Part shown: positions 1-7,992 of the stretch, one piece after another | Position numbering within the stretch: the first letter of the stretch is position 1 | Layout of the letters: every line of letters begins with the position of its first letter | NCBI RefSeq assembly: GCF_001612685.1 | Contig: NZ_BDAY01000014.1 | Location: 124,001 to 188,000 of the forward strand | Length of the DNA stretch: 64,000 nucleotides | Direction: 5' to 3' | Source of the DNA: Nocardia altamirensis NBRC 108246 | Lineage (GTDB): Bacteria > Actinomycetota > Actinomycetes > Mycobacteriales > Mycobacteriaceae | Notes under the pieces: generated by a model | Told to the model about the DNA's origin: nothing | What the model saw: the letters and a program-made list of their open reading frames with translations, nothing else | The model's database searches: none | Program-made: the position numbers and the translations under genes

Positions 1-143
1 GCGGCATCGGTCAGCGTGAAACCGTAGGCGATGAGCCAGGTTTCGCCGGGCCCGGCGACCAGCTCCAGAAATCGGCGCTCGACTTCCGCGTGGTCGTCCG
101 GCATCAGGTAGCACGTCATCGGACCATCGATCACGAAGGGCAT
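1..143 (-). CDS. Partial CDS, N-terminus only, possibly phospholipase D-like
   Basis: A leftward reading frame starts at ATG 143-141 and stays open for 47 codons until the window edge, so only the N-terminus is seen. It begins MPFVIDGPMTCYLMPDDH and continues GETWLIAYGFTLTDA. The last phrase resembles the strand that opens phospholipase D-like nuclease/lipase domains, but the catalytic HKD motifs would lie outside the window, so this is only a suggestion. It follows murQ by 48 bases in the same direction and could be the last gene of that operon. Confidence 0.45.
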   Translation of the reverse strand, partial: MPFVIDGPMTCYLMPDDHAEVERRFLELVAGPGETWLIAYGFTLTDA

Positions 144-191
144 GCCTGCACCGTACCGGCGTGAGCTGCGACAACGAGGCAGGCCGCGCGG

Positions 192-1088
192 CTACTCGCG
201 GACTGCGGCGCGGACGAATCCGTCGGCATCGTCGAGCAGCTTGCGTGCCTCGACCACATCCACACCGGCCAGCTGCATGACGATCGCGGTCTTCGCGTTC
301 CCCTCGGCGGCCGCCAGCAGCGTTGCCGCGGTGGCGGAGTCGACGCCGGTGGCGTCGGCGATGATGCGGCAGGCGCGGTCGACGAGTTTGGCGTTGGTCG
401 GCTTCATATCCACCATGCGGTTGCCGTACACCTTGCCCGATCGCACCATGGTCGCGGTCGAGAGCATGTTGCAGACCATCTTCTGCGCCGTGCCTGCTTT
501 CAGGCGGGTCGAGCCGGTCACTACCTCGGGGCCCGTTTCGATTTCGATGCCGACGTCGGCGTGCGTGCTCAGCTCGGCGTGCCGATTGCAGGAGACCCCG
601 ATGGTGGTGGCGCCGACGGAGCGGCCGTGCCGCAGTGCGCCGATCGCGTAGGGCGTCCGTCCGCTCGCGGCCAAGGCGACGACGACATCGGCGGCGTTGC
701 ATCCGATGGCGTGCAGGTCTTTTGCCGCAAGCGTCTGGTCGTCCTCGGCCCCCTCGACCGCCTGGGCGAACGCATCATTGCCGCCCGCGATCAGGCCGAG
801 CACCTCGCCGGGATCGGTGCCGAAGGTCGGCGGGCATTCCACCGCGTCGAGCACCCCGAGCCTGCCGCTGGTGCCCGCGCCGACGTAGATCAGCCTGCCG
901 CCGCGCTGCCGGGCGGCCACGATCTGCTCCACCGCGCGGGCGATCTCCGGAATCGCCTGCGCCACCGCCGAAGCCACGCCGGCGTCCTCGGCGTTCATGG
1001 CGCGCAGCATCGCCTCGACCGGCATGGCGTCCAGCGCGGCGGTCCGTGGGTTGGCTTCCTCGGTGCTGAGTGCCCCGATCTCCGTCAT
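192..1088 (-). CDS. murQ: N-acetylmuramic acid 6-phosphate etherase MurQ
   Basis: Cytoplasmic etherase that removes the lactyl ether from N-acetylmuramic acid 6-phosphate, giving GlcNAc 6-phosphate and D-lactate during cell-wall recycling. The 298-residue length is the usual one for MurQ. A sugar isomerase (SIS) fold is visible, with the family hallmark GAGTSGRLGVLDAVECPPTF around residues 70-89 and ASGRTPY further on. I chose the ATG at 1088 because AGGAGG stands seven bases ahead of it; the longer open frame upstream has no such site. It is the last clear gene of a leftward amino-sugar operon, directly after its RpiR-type regulator. The assignment is firm. Confidence 0.93.
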   Translation of the reverse strand: MTEIGALSTEEANPRTAALDAMPVEAMLRAMNAEDAGVASAVAQAIPEIARAVEQIVAARQRGGRLIYVGAGTSGRLGVLDAVECPPTFGTDPGEVLGLIAGGNDAFAQAVEGAEDDQTLAAKDLHAIGCNAADVVVALAASGRTPYAIGALRHGRSVGATTIGVSCNRHAELSTHADVGIEIETGPEVVTGSTRLKAGTAQKMVCNMLSTATMVRSGKVYGNRMVDMKPTNAKLVDRACRIIADATGVDSATAATLLAAAEGNAKTAIVMQLAGVDVVEARKLLDDADGFVRAAVRE

Positions 1089-1146
1089 GCTCGCCTCCTG
1101 TGTCCCTGCGTGAATGCGTGCTGGGTAGGCCGAACAAGCGATCCGC

Positions 1147-2022
1147 TCATAGGGCCCGTCGTACCGGGCGGGAGCTCCTGCGGTCCGCCACTGCGTCATA
1201 GGTGCGGCGCAGTGCGGCCGCCGCGGATGGCCTGCGCTGCAGGACACCGACATAGAGTGCGTCGACGATGAGCAGCTGGCTCATCCTGCTCGCCATCGCG
1301 GCCGAGCGGAAGCCGTCTTCGCGTCCGGCCACCAGCACCGTGTGCGTCGCGGCCCGCGCCAGCCTGGACTGCGCGCCCGCCGTCACGGCGACGGTGGTCG
1401 CCCGCCTGCCTGCCGCGTGCTCGATGGCGTCGACGACACCGGCGGTCTCGCCGGAATGCGAGAAGGCGATGACAACGTCCCCGGCCTCGAGCAGGCTGCC
1501 GCGGACGATCGCGTCGTCCTCGGAGGTGCAGGCGCCGCACCACATTCCGATGCGCGTCAGCTTCTGTGCCATGTCCATCGCGACCAGCCCGGAGGCGCCG
1601 ATCCCGATGAGCTCGACGCGGCGCGCGTGCGCGAGCGCCTCGACGACCGCGGCCATGGTCGACGGATCGGCGAGGTCCGCGGTCGCCACCATGCCCTCGG
1701 TTTCGAACGCGGTGAGCTTGTACAACACCTTGGCCAGCGGGTCGTCGGCGTTGATATCGGTGGCGAACACGGGGGACCCGTCGTGTTTGCTGGTGGCGGC
1801 CAGCGCCAGCCGCAGCTGCGGATAGCCTTCGTAGCCAAGCGCTTTGGCCAGCCGGACGACCGCGGACGTGCTGGTCGAGGCCCGCTCGGCGAGCTCGTTC
1901 ACGGTCAACTGGGCCGCGCCGGTCGGATCGTCGCGGATCACGTGCGCCACGCGCAGCCCCGTCGGGGTGAGCCGCGGGATCGCGGCGAGCAGGCGCGTGC
2001 GAACGTCGTCAACCTCGGTCAT
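1147..2022 (-). CDS. RpiR/MurR-family transcriptional regulator (HTH + SIS)
   Basis: Probable sugar-phosphate-sensing regulator of the amino-sugar operon. The first 75 residues form an RpiR-type helix-turn-helix (ELAERASTSTSAVVRLAKAL). The rest is a SIS domain with IGIGASGLVAMD and FSHSGETAGVVDAIEHA, which in this family binds a phosphosugar. The 291-residue length is normal. Sitting between the transporter and murQ, it most likely senses MurNAc 6-phosphate or GlcNAc 6-phosphate; the ligand is inferred from context. The start at 2022 has only a weak ribosome-binding site (CAGGGTGG). It overlaps the end of the small upstream gene by 14 bases, which suggests coupled translation. Confidence 0.85.
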   Translation of the reverse strand: MTEVDDVRTRLLAAIPRLTPTGLRVAHVIRDDPTGAAQLTVNELAERASTSTSAVVRLAKALGYEGYPQLRLALAATSKHDGSPVFATDINADDPLAKVLYKLTAFETEGMVATADLADPSTMAAVVEALAHARRVELIGIGASGLVAMDMAQKLTRIGMWCGACTSEDDAIVRGSLLEAGDVVIAFSHSGETAGVVDAIEHAAGRRATTVAVTAGAQSRLARAATHTVLVAGREDGFRSAAMASRMSQLLIVDALYVGVLQRRPSAAAALRRTYDAVADRRSSRPVRRAL

Positions 2023-2317
2023 GGTGCACCACCCTGAGTTGTCGTAGTGGTGCGCTCGGCACGGGCGGTAGCTCGAGCCGGGACGCACCAGGTGTGATCG
2101 AACCGAGCACCGTCGCCCGTGTCGCGCCGGTGCTGTATTCAGTCACCGGCACAGGACCGCATTGATCGCGCAGCATCCCGAGCAGGGTGGGATTGCGGGC
2201 GGTCAGGGCGGTCACAGTGGTGACGATATCGCCGGTCGGCGTGGGTGTGTTCTTGAACATGGGCTCGAGGTATTCCCAGTTGAACAGCTCTTTGCCGGTC
2301 AACCCGACGACGCGCAT
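2009..2317 (-). CDS. Small hypothetical protein in the amino-sugar operon
   Basis: A 102-codon frame squeezed between the symporter stop and the regulator start. The start ATG (2317) lies 10 bases after the symporter stop and the 3' end overlaps the regulator by 14 bases, an arrangement typical of a real operon gene. Third-position GC is high in the first two thirds. The protein begins MRVVGLTGKELFNWEYLEP and has no signal peptide or membrane segment; the last 30 residues look unstructured. I do not recognise a family. It could be the remains of a larger gene. Confidence 0.45.
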   Translation of the reverse strand: MRVVGLTGKELFNWEYLEPMFKNTPTPTGDIVTTVTALTARNPTLLGMLRDQCGPVPVTEYSTGATRATVLGSITPGASRLELPPVPSAPLRQLRVVHHDRG

Positions 2318-2327
2318 CAGCGTCTCG

Positions 2328-3860
2328 TCACTGGGCCACCGCCCCGACCGGCTCCGGCGGGGTCGGTTCCGGCGCCGGATGGAACCTGCTGGTGACACCG
2401 CCGACCACGAGAGTGACGAGCACCCCGATCGGCACGAGCCACTGTGCGGCAATGCCCTTTTCGTCCACCGTGCCCGCGACGGTGACGTCGATCTTGACCA
2501 CGCGCACCACGAACGTCATCACGAGCACCGTCACCACGAACGCGACGATCGCGTCGAACTGGTTCGCGCGCTTGACAAGTCGCCCGAGCAGGAACGCGCC
2601 GAGCAGCGCGCCGTAGGTGTAACCGGCGATGGTGAGCGCGGTGATGTAGACATTTTGGGTGGTGGCACTGAATCCCATGGCGCACAACGCCATCAGCACC
2701 GCCCACACCAGCGTCATATAGCGCGCCAGCTTGAGCAGCGAAGCATCCGAGATGTCGCGGCGCGCGAAGCTCCGAATGATGTCCGCGACGGTCGAATTCG
2801 ACATCGAGTTGAGCGCCGAGGACAGCGAGCCCATCGCGGCGCCGAGAATGCCTGCCACCAGCAGCCCGGAGATCACCACCGGCAACCCGTGCAGGATGAA
2901 GTTCGGGTACAGGTTGTCGGTGGTGGACAGGCCGAGCTCCTTCGGGCTCTTGCCGCCGTTGTAGGACCACAGCAGCGCGCCGACCAGCGAGAAGGCGGCG
3001 AACTGGATGGCGACGAAGATGCCGGAGCCGATCATCGCCTTCTGGCTGTCACGCAGCGACCTGGTCGCCAGGATGCGTTGCACGATCAGCTGATCGGAGC
3101 CGTGCGAGGCCATCGCGAAGATCGCGCCGCCGATGATCGCGGTCGGCAGCGCGAAGGTGTTGGTGAGAATATGTGCCAGGCCGAAGTCGGTGTCGAAGAT
3201 CCGGAACTTGCCGTTCGCCAACGCATCCGACCAGCCTGCGGCGCCGACGTGGCCGGTGAGCACGCAGATCGCGATGATCGCGCCGGACAGATACAGGCCC
3301 ATCTGGATGGCGTCGGTCCAGATCACCGCCTTGATGCCGCCGAGGTAGGTGTACACGACGGTCACCAGCGTCAGCGCGATGATGATGACGTCGTAGCCGA
3401 GATCGATGCCGAACTCGCTGAGCAGCAACTTGATCGGGATGGCGGAGGCGAACAGACGCACACCCTCGGCGAGCAGCCTGGTGAAAACAAATGTCACCGA
3501 CGCGACGCCCTGCAGGTAGCGGCCGAACCGCAGGTCGAGGTACTGATAGGCGCTGACGAACCCGCCGCGCTTGTAGAGCGGGATCAGCGCGGTGGCAACC
3601 AGGGTGCGGCCGATGATGTAGCCGATGGCCAGCTCCACATTGCCGAAGGCCTGGTCGGAGTACGCGCCGCCGGGGATCGAGATGACGGTGAGCACGCTGG
3701 TCTCGGTCGCCACCACCGAGAAACACACGGTCCACCATGGCATTCGGCCTTCGCCGACGAAGTAGTCGCTGCTGGATTTCTGTTTGCCGGACAGTCGAAG
3801 GCCGATCCAGGCGATGACGATCAGGTACACGACTATGACGGCGACGTTGAGTGCGTTCAT
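2328..3860 (-). CDS. Sodium:solute symporter (SSS family), probable amino-sugar uptake
   Basis: Inner-membrane sodium-coupled carrier of 510 residues with about 13 hydrophobic segments and SSS-type features near the N-terminus (SSDYFVGEGRMPWW, ATETSVLTVISIPG). SSS members move sugars, sialic acids, amino acids or vitamins. Its position between an N-acetylhexosamine kinase-type gene and murR/murQ points to uptake of MurNAc, GlcNAc or a muropeptide sugar, but the substrate is inferred. The start is supported by GAGGAG eight bases ahead. The C-terminus ends in a Pro-rich tail (APEPTPPEPVGAVAQ). Confidence 0.85.
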   Translation of the reverse strand: MNALNVAVIVVYLIVIAWIGLRLSGKQKSSSDYFVGEGRMPWWTVCFSVVATETSVLTVISIPGGAYSDQAFGNVELAIGYIIGRTLVATALIPLYKRGGFVSAYQYLDLRFGRYLQGVASVTFVFTRLLAEGVRLFASAIPIKLLLSEFGIDLGYDVIIIALTLVTVVYTYLGGIKAVIWTDAIQMGLYLSGAIIAICVLTGHVGAAGWSDALANGKFRIFDTDFGLAHILTNTFALPTAIIGGAIFAMASHGSDQLIVQRILATRSLRDSQKAMIGSGIFVAIQFAAFSLVGALLWSYNGGKSPKELGLSTTDNLYPNFILHGLPVVISGLLVAGILGAAMGSLSSALNSMSNSTVADIIRSFARRDISDASLLKLARYMTLVWAVLMALCAMGFSATTQNVYITALTIAGYTYGALLGAFLLGRLVKRANQFDAIVAFVVTVLVMTFVVRVVKIDVTVAGTVDEKGIAAQWLVPIGVLVTLVVGGVTSRFHPAPEPTPPEPVGAVAQ

Positions 3861-3898
3861 CGCAGCTCCTCGGTGACGCGGCTGACTCGATGCAAGTT

Positions 3899-3937
3899 AG
3901 TGTCAGATACGTCACAAGGGCTGTCAATGATTGTCAG
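3899..3937. promoter_or_regulatory. Putative operator/promoter upstream of the symporter
   Basis: The short spacer ahead of the symporter holds four GTCA boxes at 3902, 3911, 3923 and 3932 (pitches 9, 12 and 9). Read leftward, the same stretch gives TTGACA followed by an AT-richer segment, so a promoter inside the operon is possible. A bound RpiR-type regulator is the natural candidate, but this is inference. Confidence 0.3.
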
Positions 3938-4860
3938 AGAATTCGTACCACCATTTCCTCCAGCACCGTGCCTGCGTCGAGCGCGAGCAGTGCCGCGCCG
4001 TCGATCGGCTCGCCGAGCGGAGCGCGGGGATCGGTGCGCTGCGCGATCGCTCGGCGGAGCGGATCCAGCAGTGGCGCACCGAGATTGGTGAGCCCGCCGG
4101 TGATCGCGAACGGTGCGGGCGACGGGATGCCGGATCGGTCGATGGTGGCAAGGACCGTGCGCGCGAGCGCGTGCCCGGCCGCGGTCATGATGGCGGCGGC
4201 CGTGTCGTCGGTGGCGGCGGCCGCGGCGACAATCGGTGCGAACCGGGCCGCAAGGAGTGCCGGATTCTCGTGCTGGCCAAGATGTTTCGGTAGATCGTCG
4301 AGCGCGACACCGTAGTGTGCACTCGCCTCGGCGGCCAACGCGGTGTGTGCTGCGCGACCGTCGTGGCAGCGCAGTGCGGCACGCAGCCCCTCGACACCGA
4401 TCCATGCGCCGCCGCCTTCGTCCCCGAGGAGCGAGCCCCAGCCGTCGGTCCTGGTGAAGCGCCCCGCCGCGTCGACAGCGGTGGCCACGGCTCCCGTTCC
4501 GGCGGCGAGGACTACGCCGGGCGCTCCGCCGAGCGCGCCCGCGTGTGCGGTCACCGCATCGGAGGTGACGGCAATGCCGTGTGCGCCGGGGAGATCGGTG
4601 AGTCGCCTGGCGAGTTGCGCGGCGGCATCCGGCGCGGCCGCAGCGCCCGCCGCACCGATGGACAGTGTGAATGTCGTAGTCGGCGTAGTTATCTGAGCGA
4701 CGACGTCGCGAATCGCGCGTTCCGCCGCTGCGACACCGCCCGCGTTGGCCAAGCCTGGCGCGCCTGGCGCGTCGGCGGACCGCGTCTGCTGTCCGTCGAG
4801 CCGTAGGGAACCGCGGCAGCCGGTTTTGCCGAGGTCGATCGCGAGTACCTGATCGGTCAT
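3934..4860 (-). CDS. BadF/BadG-type N-acetylglucosamine/N-acetylmuramic acid kinase
   Basis: Cytoplasmic ATP-dependent sugar kinase of the ASKHA fold. The phosphate-1 loop is IDLGKTGCRG near the N-terminus, the phosphate-2 region is VVLAAGTGAVATAV, and the adenosine region is ITGGLTNLGAPLLDPL. The 308 residues match the BadF/BadG/BcrA/BcrD ATPase family, which includes MurNAc/GlcNAc kinases. With murQ and murR downstream it most likely makes the 6-phosphate used by MurQ. The start at 4860 (MTDQVLAID) is preferred over the ATG nine bases earlier because AGGA is correctly spaced for it. It is the first gene of the leftward operon. Confidence 0.82.
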   Translation of the reverse strand: MTDQVLAIDLGKTGCRGSLRLDGQQTRSADAPGAPGLANAGGVAAAERAIRDVVAQITTPTTTFTLSIGAAGAAAAPDAAAQLARRLTDLPGAHGIAVTSDAVTAHAGALGGAPGVVLAAGTGAVATAVDAAGRFTRTDGWGSLLGDEGGGAWIGVEGLRAALRCHDGRAAHTALAAEASAHYGVALDDLPKHLGQHENPALLAARFAPIVAAAAATDDTAAAIMTAAGHALARTVLATIDRSGIPSPAPFAITGGLTNLGAPLLDPLRRAIAQRTDPRAPLGEPIDGAALLALDAGTVLEEMVVRIL

Positions 4861-4967
4861 GCCGATCATCCTGGTGGCTGCCGCGATTCCCGGTCAGGCC
4901 GGCCCGAGTGTGGTGGGCGGCCTGTGCACCGAGGTGGTCGGTCGACGCCTCTGGTGCGGTCGGTGAA

Positions 4968-5522
4968 TTACGGTGTGGCGTAACCGATCAGGGCGCCGAT
5001 GCCCGCGCCGATCGGGACGGTGACCAGCGCGCCGACCCCGCCGAGGAAGAAGCCGATCACCGCGCCGATGCCCGCACCGATGAGCGCGCCGATGCCTGCG
5101 TTGTACTGCTTGCGCGCGATGGTGTCTTCCTGCTCACCGACGAGTTGTGCCAGGTGCGAGCTGGTTTCCGGGGCGCCGATCGGGGTCAGCCGTAGCATGC
5201 GTCCCGCATTGCCGATCTGGGGTTGTAGCCCGAAGGTCCTGCCTTCAGCGGTGAAGGACGTCGGTAGCGTCAGGACGACGTTGCCTGCGGCGTCGCTCAG
5301 GGTGACGGCCGCGCCGTCCATCCGCACCGCGAACAAGCCCGCGTCGACGGTGGTGATCACCCCGCTGCCGTCGGTTGCCGTGGTGTATCCGATTCCATGA
5401 TCGACGCCATAGGCGCTGACCAGCGACGATGGTTGTTGTGCTGGTTGGGCGTTGACGACACCCGCGGTGATTCCGGTGGCGCCTACGGCCAGAAGGGCGG
5501 TGGCAAATCCTTTGACTTTCAT
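4968..5522 (-). CDS. Secreted or membrane-associated glycine-zipper protein of unknown function
   Basis: A 184-residue protein with a clean signal peptide (MKVKGFATALLAVGATGITA, cleavage likely after VVNAQ). The middle is beta-rich and the C-terminus is a strongly repetitive glycine-zipper (GIGALIGAGIGAVIGFFLGG, then VPIGAGIGALIGYATP) that can insert into or pack against a membrane. The layout is common among small exported proteins of Nocardia and Rhodococcus relatives; no enzymatic motif is seen. The start ATG 5522 follows TGGGGAAA. It is transcribed leftward and lies about 100 bases upstream of the sugar kinase, but probably is its own unit. Confidence 0.75.
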   Translation of the reverse strand: MKVKGFATALLAVGATGITAGVVNAQPAQQPSSLVSAYGVDHGIGYTTATDGSGVITTVDAGLFAVRMDGAAVTLSDAAGNVVLTLPTSFTAEGRTFGLQPQIGNAGRMLRLTPIGAPETSSHLAQLVGEQEDTIARKQYNAGIGALIGAGIGAVIGFFLGGVGALVTVPIGAGIGALIGYATP

Positions 5523-5823
5523 CGTGTTTCCCCACATGTTCTGTCGGCCACGACAGCCGATATTCCGCGTGAAGCCGGATCAGGCCACTTCCATTCTCAC
5601 CCCGTGACCTGCGCAAAGTGATCGATTCCGCGAACTCCGCGCAACCGGCATTGCTGTCGCAACGCTGACAACCCGCGGCGCGACCGGCGGGAGAAGTCGA
5701 TCTCATGACAGCGCTCGCCGGAATCGTTACTGTCCGAGGACATTCAAGGATGGATCGTGTCGGCATGTGCTGGTGACCTCACGCGTGTCGCGGGTTCCTC
5801 CTTCTCGACCTCGGGAGAACGCA
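5523..5823. other. Divergent intergenic region
   Basis: Spacer between two divergent exported-protein genes. It must hold both promoters. I see no convincing gene, RNA element or strong palindrome in it; the short frames here have poor codon bias. Confidence 0.5.
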
Positions 5824-7431
5824 GTGAGATTCACAAGAGCTGGTGCGTTGACGGCGGCGCTGCTACTAGCGGCGACGCTCGGGCTTTCGGCCTGTTCGTC
5901 GGACGACGCGGCGACCGCGGACGTGGTCACGACGAACATCACCGAACCGCAGAACCCCTTGTGGCCCGCCAATATCAACGACAACAACGGCAGCAGGATC
6001 CTCGACCGGTTGTTCGCTGGGCTGAAGTACTACGACGCCGACGGTGTCGCCCATGACGACATGGCCGAGAAGATCGAGACGACCGACCGCAAGAACTACC
6101 GGATCACCATCAAGCCGAACTGGAAGTTCACCGACGGCACCCCGGTCACCGCGAAATCGTATGTCGACGCGTGGAACTACGCGGCGTTGAGCACCAACGC
6201 GCAGTTGCAGAGCTATGTATTCGCCGCGATCGTCGGGTATGACGCGGTGTCGGTGGAGAAGCCGACCGCACAGACGATGTCGGGCCTGAAGGTGGTCGAT
6301 GACCGGACCTTCACCGTCGAGCTGAAGGCGCCGTCCATCGACTTCGAGCTCGGCCTCGCCTACACGCCGTTCTATCCGCTGCCGGAAGTGGCGTTCAAGG
6401 ACATCAAGGCCTTCGGCGAGAACCCGATCGGCAACGGCCCGTACAAGTTCGCCCGCACCGGTGCCTGGGAGCACAACGTCAAGGTCGACCTGGTGCCGAA
6501 CCCGGACTACCGGGGCGGCCGGCCTGCGAAGAACAAGGGCCTGCGGTTCGTGATGTACCAGTCCTTCGACACCGCCTACCAGGACCTGTTGGCCGGCAAC
6601 CTGGACGCGCTCGACACCATTCCGGACAGCGCGCTCTCTAGCTATCAGAAGGACCTGGGCGACCGGGCGATGACCAAGCCGACCGCGCAGAACCAGCACG
6701 TCAGCAGCCAGACCAACATCCCGCACTTCGCCGGGGACGAAGGCGTGCTGCGGCGCAAGGCGTTGTCGATGGCGATCAACCGAGAGCAGATCTGCGAGAA
6801 CATCTTCCACGGCACCAGGGTCCCGTCCAAGGACTTCACCGCGATCACGTTGCCCGGCTTCAACGGCAACCTGCCCGGCTCCGAGGTGCTGAAGTACAAC
6901 CCGACCGAAGCCAAGAAGCTGTGGGCCCAAGCCGACGCGATCTCGCCGTGGTCGGGCACCTACGAGATCGCCTACAACTCCGACGGCGGCCACCAGGCCT
7001 GGATCGAGGCGGTGGCCAACAGCATCAAGAACGTCTTGGGCATCGAGGCCATCGGTTCGGCCTACCCGACGTTCAAGGACATCAGGACCGCGATCACCAA
7101 CAAGACGATCGGCAAGGCGTTCCGCTACGGCTGGCAGGGCGACTACCCGACGATGCTGCAATTCCTGACGGCGGAGTACTACAGCTTCGCTGGCACCAAC
7201 AACACCGGCTACAACAAGCCGGAGTTCGACAAGCTGCTCGACGACGCGCTGGCCGCGCCGTCGCTCGACGAGTCCTACAAGATCGTCGCGCAGGCCCAGG
7301 CGATGCTCTTCCGGGACATGCCCGACATCCCCGTGCTCGACTTCGTGGCATCGGCAGGCCGGTCGGAGAAGGTGAAGAATGTCGAACTCACCTGGAACGG
7401 CCAGTTCGACTACGAGAACATCGAGAAGTAG
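5824..7431 (+). CDS. ABC-type oligopeptide-binding lipoprotein (SBP_bac_5)
   Basis: Extracellular solute-binding lipoprotein of a peptide/nickel-type ABC importer. The precursor has 535 residues, a signal peptide and a lipobox (LGLSAC, then SSDDA) for diacylglyceryl anchoring. The body has family-5 features: NPLWPANINDNNGSRILDRL, then KNYRITIKPNWKFTDGTPVT, then NPIGNGPYKF. The GTG at 5824 is chosen because GGGAG stands seven bases ahead and it gives a proper signal sequence. No permease or ATPase gene is adjacent, so it either works with a system encoded elsewhere or acts as an orphan. A terminator hairpin follows at once. Confidence 0.88.
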   Translation: MRFTRAGALTAALLLAATLGLSACSSDDAATADVVTTNITEPQNPLWPANINDNNGSRILDRLFAGLKYYDADGVAHDDMAEKIETTDRKNYRITIKPNWKFTDGTPVTAKSYVDAWNYAALSTNAQLQSYVFAAIVGYDAVSVEKPTAQTMSGLKVVDDRTFTVELKAPSIDFELGLAYTPFYPLPEVAFKDIKAFGENPIGNGPYKFARTGAWEHNVKVDLVPNPDYRGGRPAKNKGLRFVMYQSFDTAYQDLLAGNLDALDTIPDSALSSYQKDLGDRAMTKPTAQNQHVSSQTNIPHFAGDEGVLRRKALSMAINREQICENIFHGTRVPSKDFTAITLPGFNGNLPGSEVLKYNPTEAKKLWAQADAISPWSGTYEIAYNSDGGHQAWIEAVANSIKNVLGIEAIGSAYPTFKDIRTAITNKTIGKAFRYGWQGDYPTMLQFLTAEYYSFAGTNNTGYNKPEFDKLLDDALAAPSLDESYKIVAQAQAMLFRDMPDIPVLDFVASAGRSEKVKNVELTWNGQFDYENIEK

Positions 7432-7437
7432 CCGATC

Positions 7438-7474
7438 GCCCACCGCGCCCCCGACATTCGGCGGCGCGGTGGGC
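7438..7474 (+). terminator. Rho-independent-type hairpin after the peptide-binding lipoprotein
   Basis: Perfect 12-bp arms (GCCCACCGCGCC and GGCGCGGTGGGC) with a 13-base loop, seven bases after the stop codon. No U-tract, as is usual in this GC range. Confidence 0.7.
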
Positions 7475-7560
7475 ACAGGTGCGCCTGCCGTCGCGGCGCG
7501 CCGCGGTCCGGGTAGGCTGACCCGTCGATCGGGCACGCAGCAGCTGAGGGCGGTGGCGGA

Positions 7561-7992
7561 ATGAGCGAACAGGTATCCGAATCCATGACGGAGACAACAA
7601 CGGTCGCTGTCGAGGTGCCTGCGGCGCCGGAACAGCTGACGATGCTGCGGGCACTCGCCGAGACGGTGCTGCTGATCGCGGACTTCGGGCTCGACGAGGT
7701 GACCGATATCCGGCTCGCCCTCGACGAGATCGCGACCGTGCTGATGGGCGAAGCCGTGCCTGGCTCGACCATCTCCTGCGCGTTCACCTACCGCGACGGC
7801 GTGCTGAACGCGCAGATCCGCGCGGTGAGCGACACCGAGGACGAGGTCGGCGCCAGCGGATTCGGCTGGCACATCGTGCAGACCCTGACCGATACGGTCA
7901 CCGCGACCAAGGCGCCGTTCGACGCCGCGGCCGCCGGCTACCCGACCGTCGTCGAGTTCGTCTGGGCCCGGGGTGGCCTCGATGAACAATGA
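7561..7992 (+). CDS. Anti-sigma factor, RsbW/UsfX-like histidine-kinase-type ATPase
   Basis: Cytoplasmic anti-sigma factor of 143 residues with a GHKL ATPase fold. Motifs seen are IRLALDEIATVLMG (the N-box helix, with E rather than the classic E-x-x-x-N end) and GFGWHIVQTLTDTV (G-box region). Such proteins bind a SigB/SigF-class sigma factor and release it under stress. The adjacent and overlapping sigma-factor gene is the obvious partner, the same order as usfX-sigF in Mycobacterium. Start ATG 7561 follows GGTGGCGGA. The degenerate N-box leaves open how well it binds ATP. Confidence 0.85.
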   Translation: MSEQVSESMTETTTVAVEVPAAPEQLTMLRALAETVLLIADFGLDEVTDIRLALDEIATVLMGEAVPGSTISCAFTYRDGVLNAQIRAVSDTEDEVGASGFGWHIVQTLTDTVTATKAPFDAAAAGYPTVVEFVWARGGLDEQ

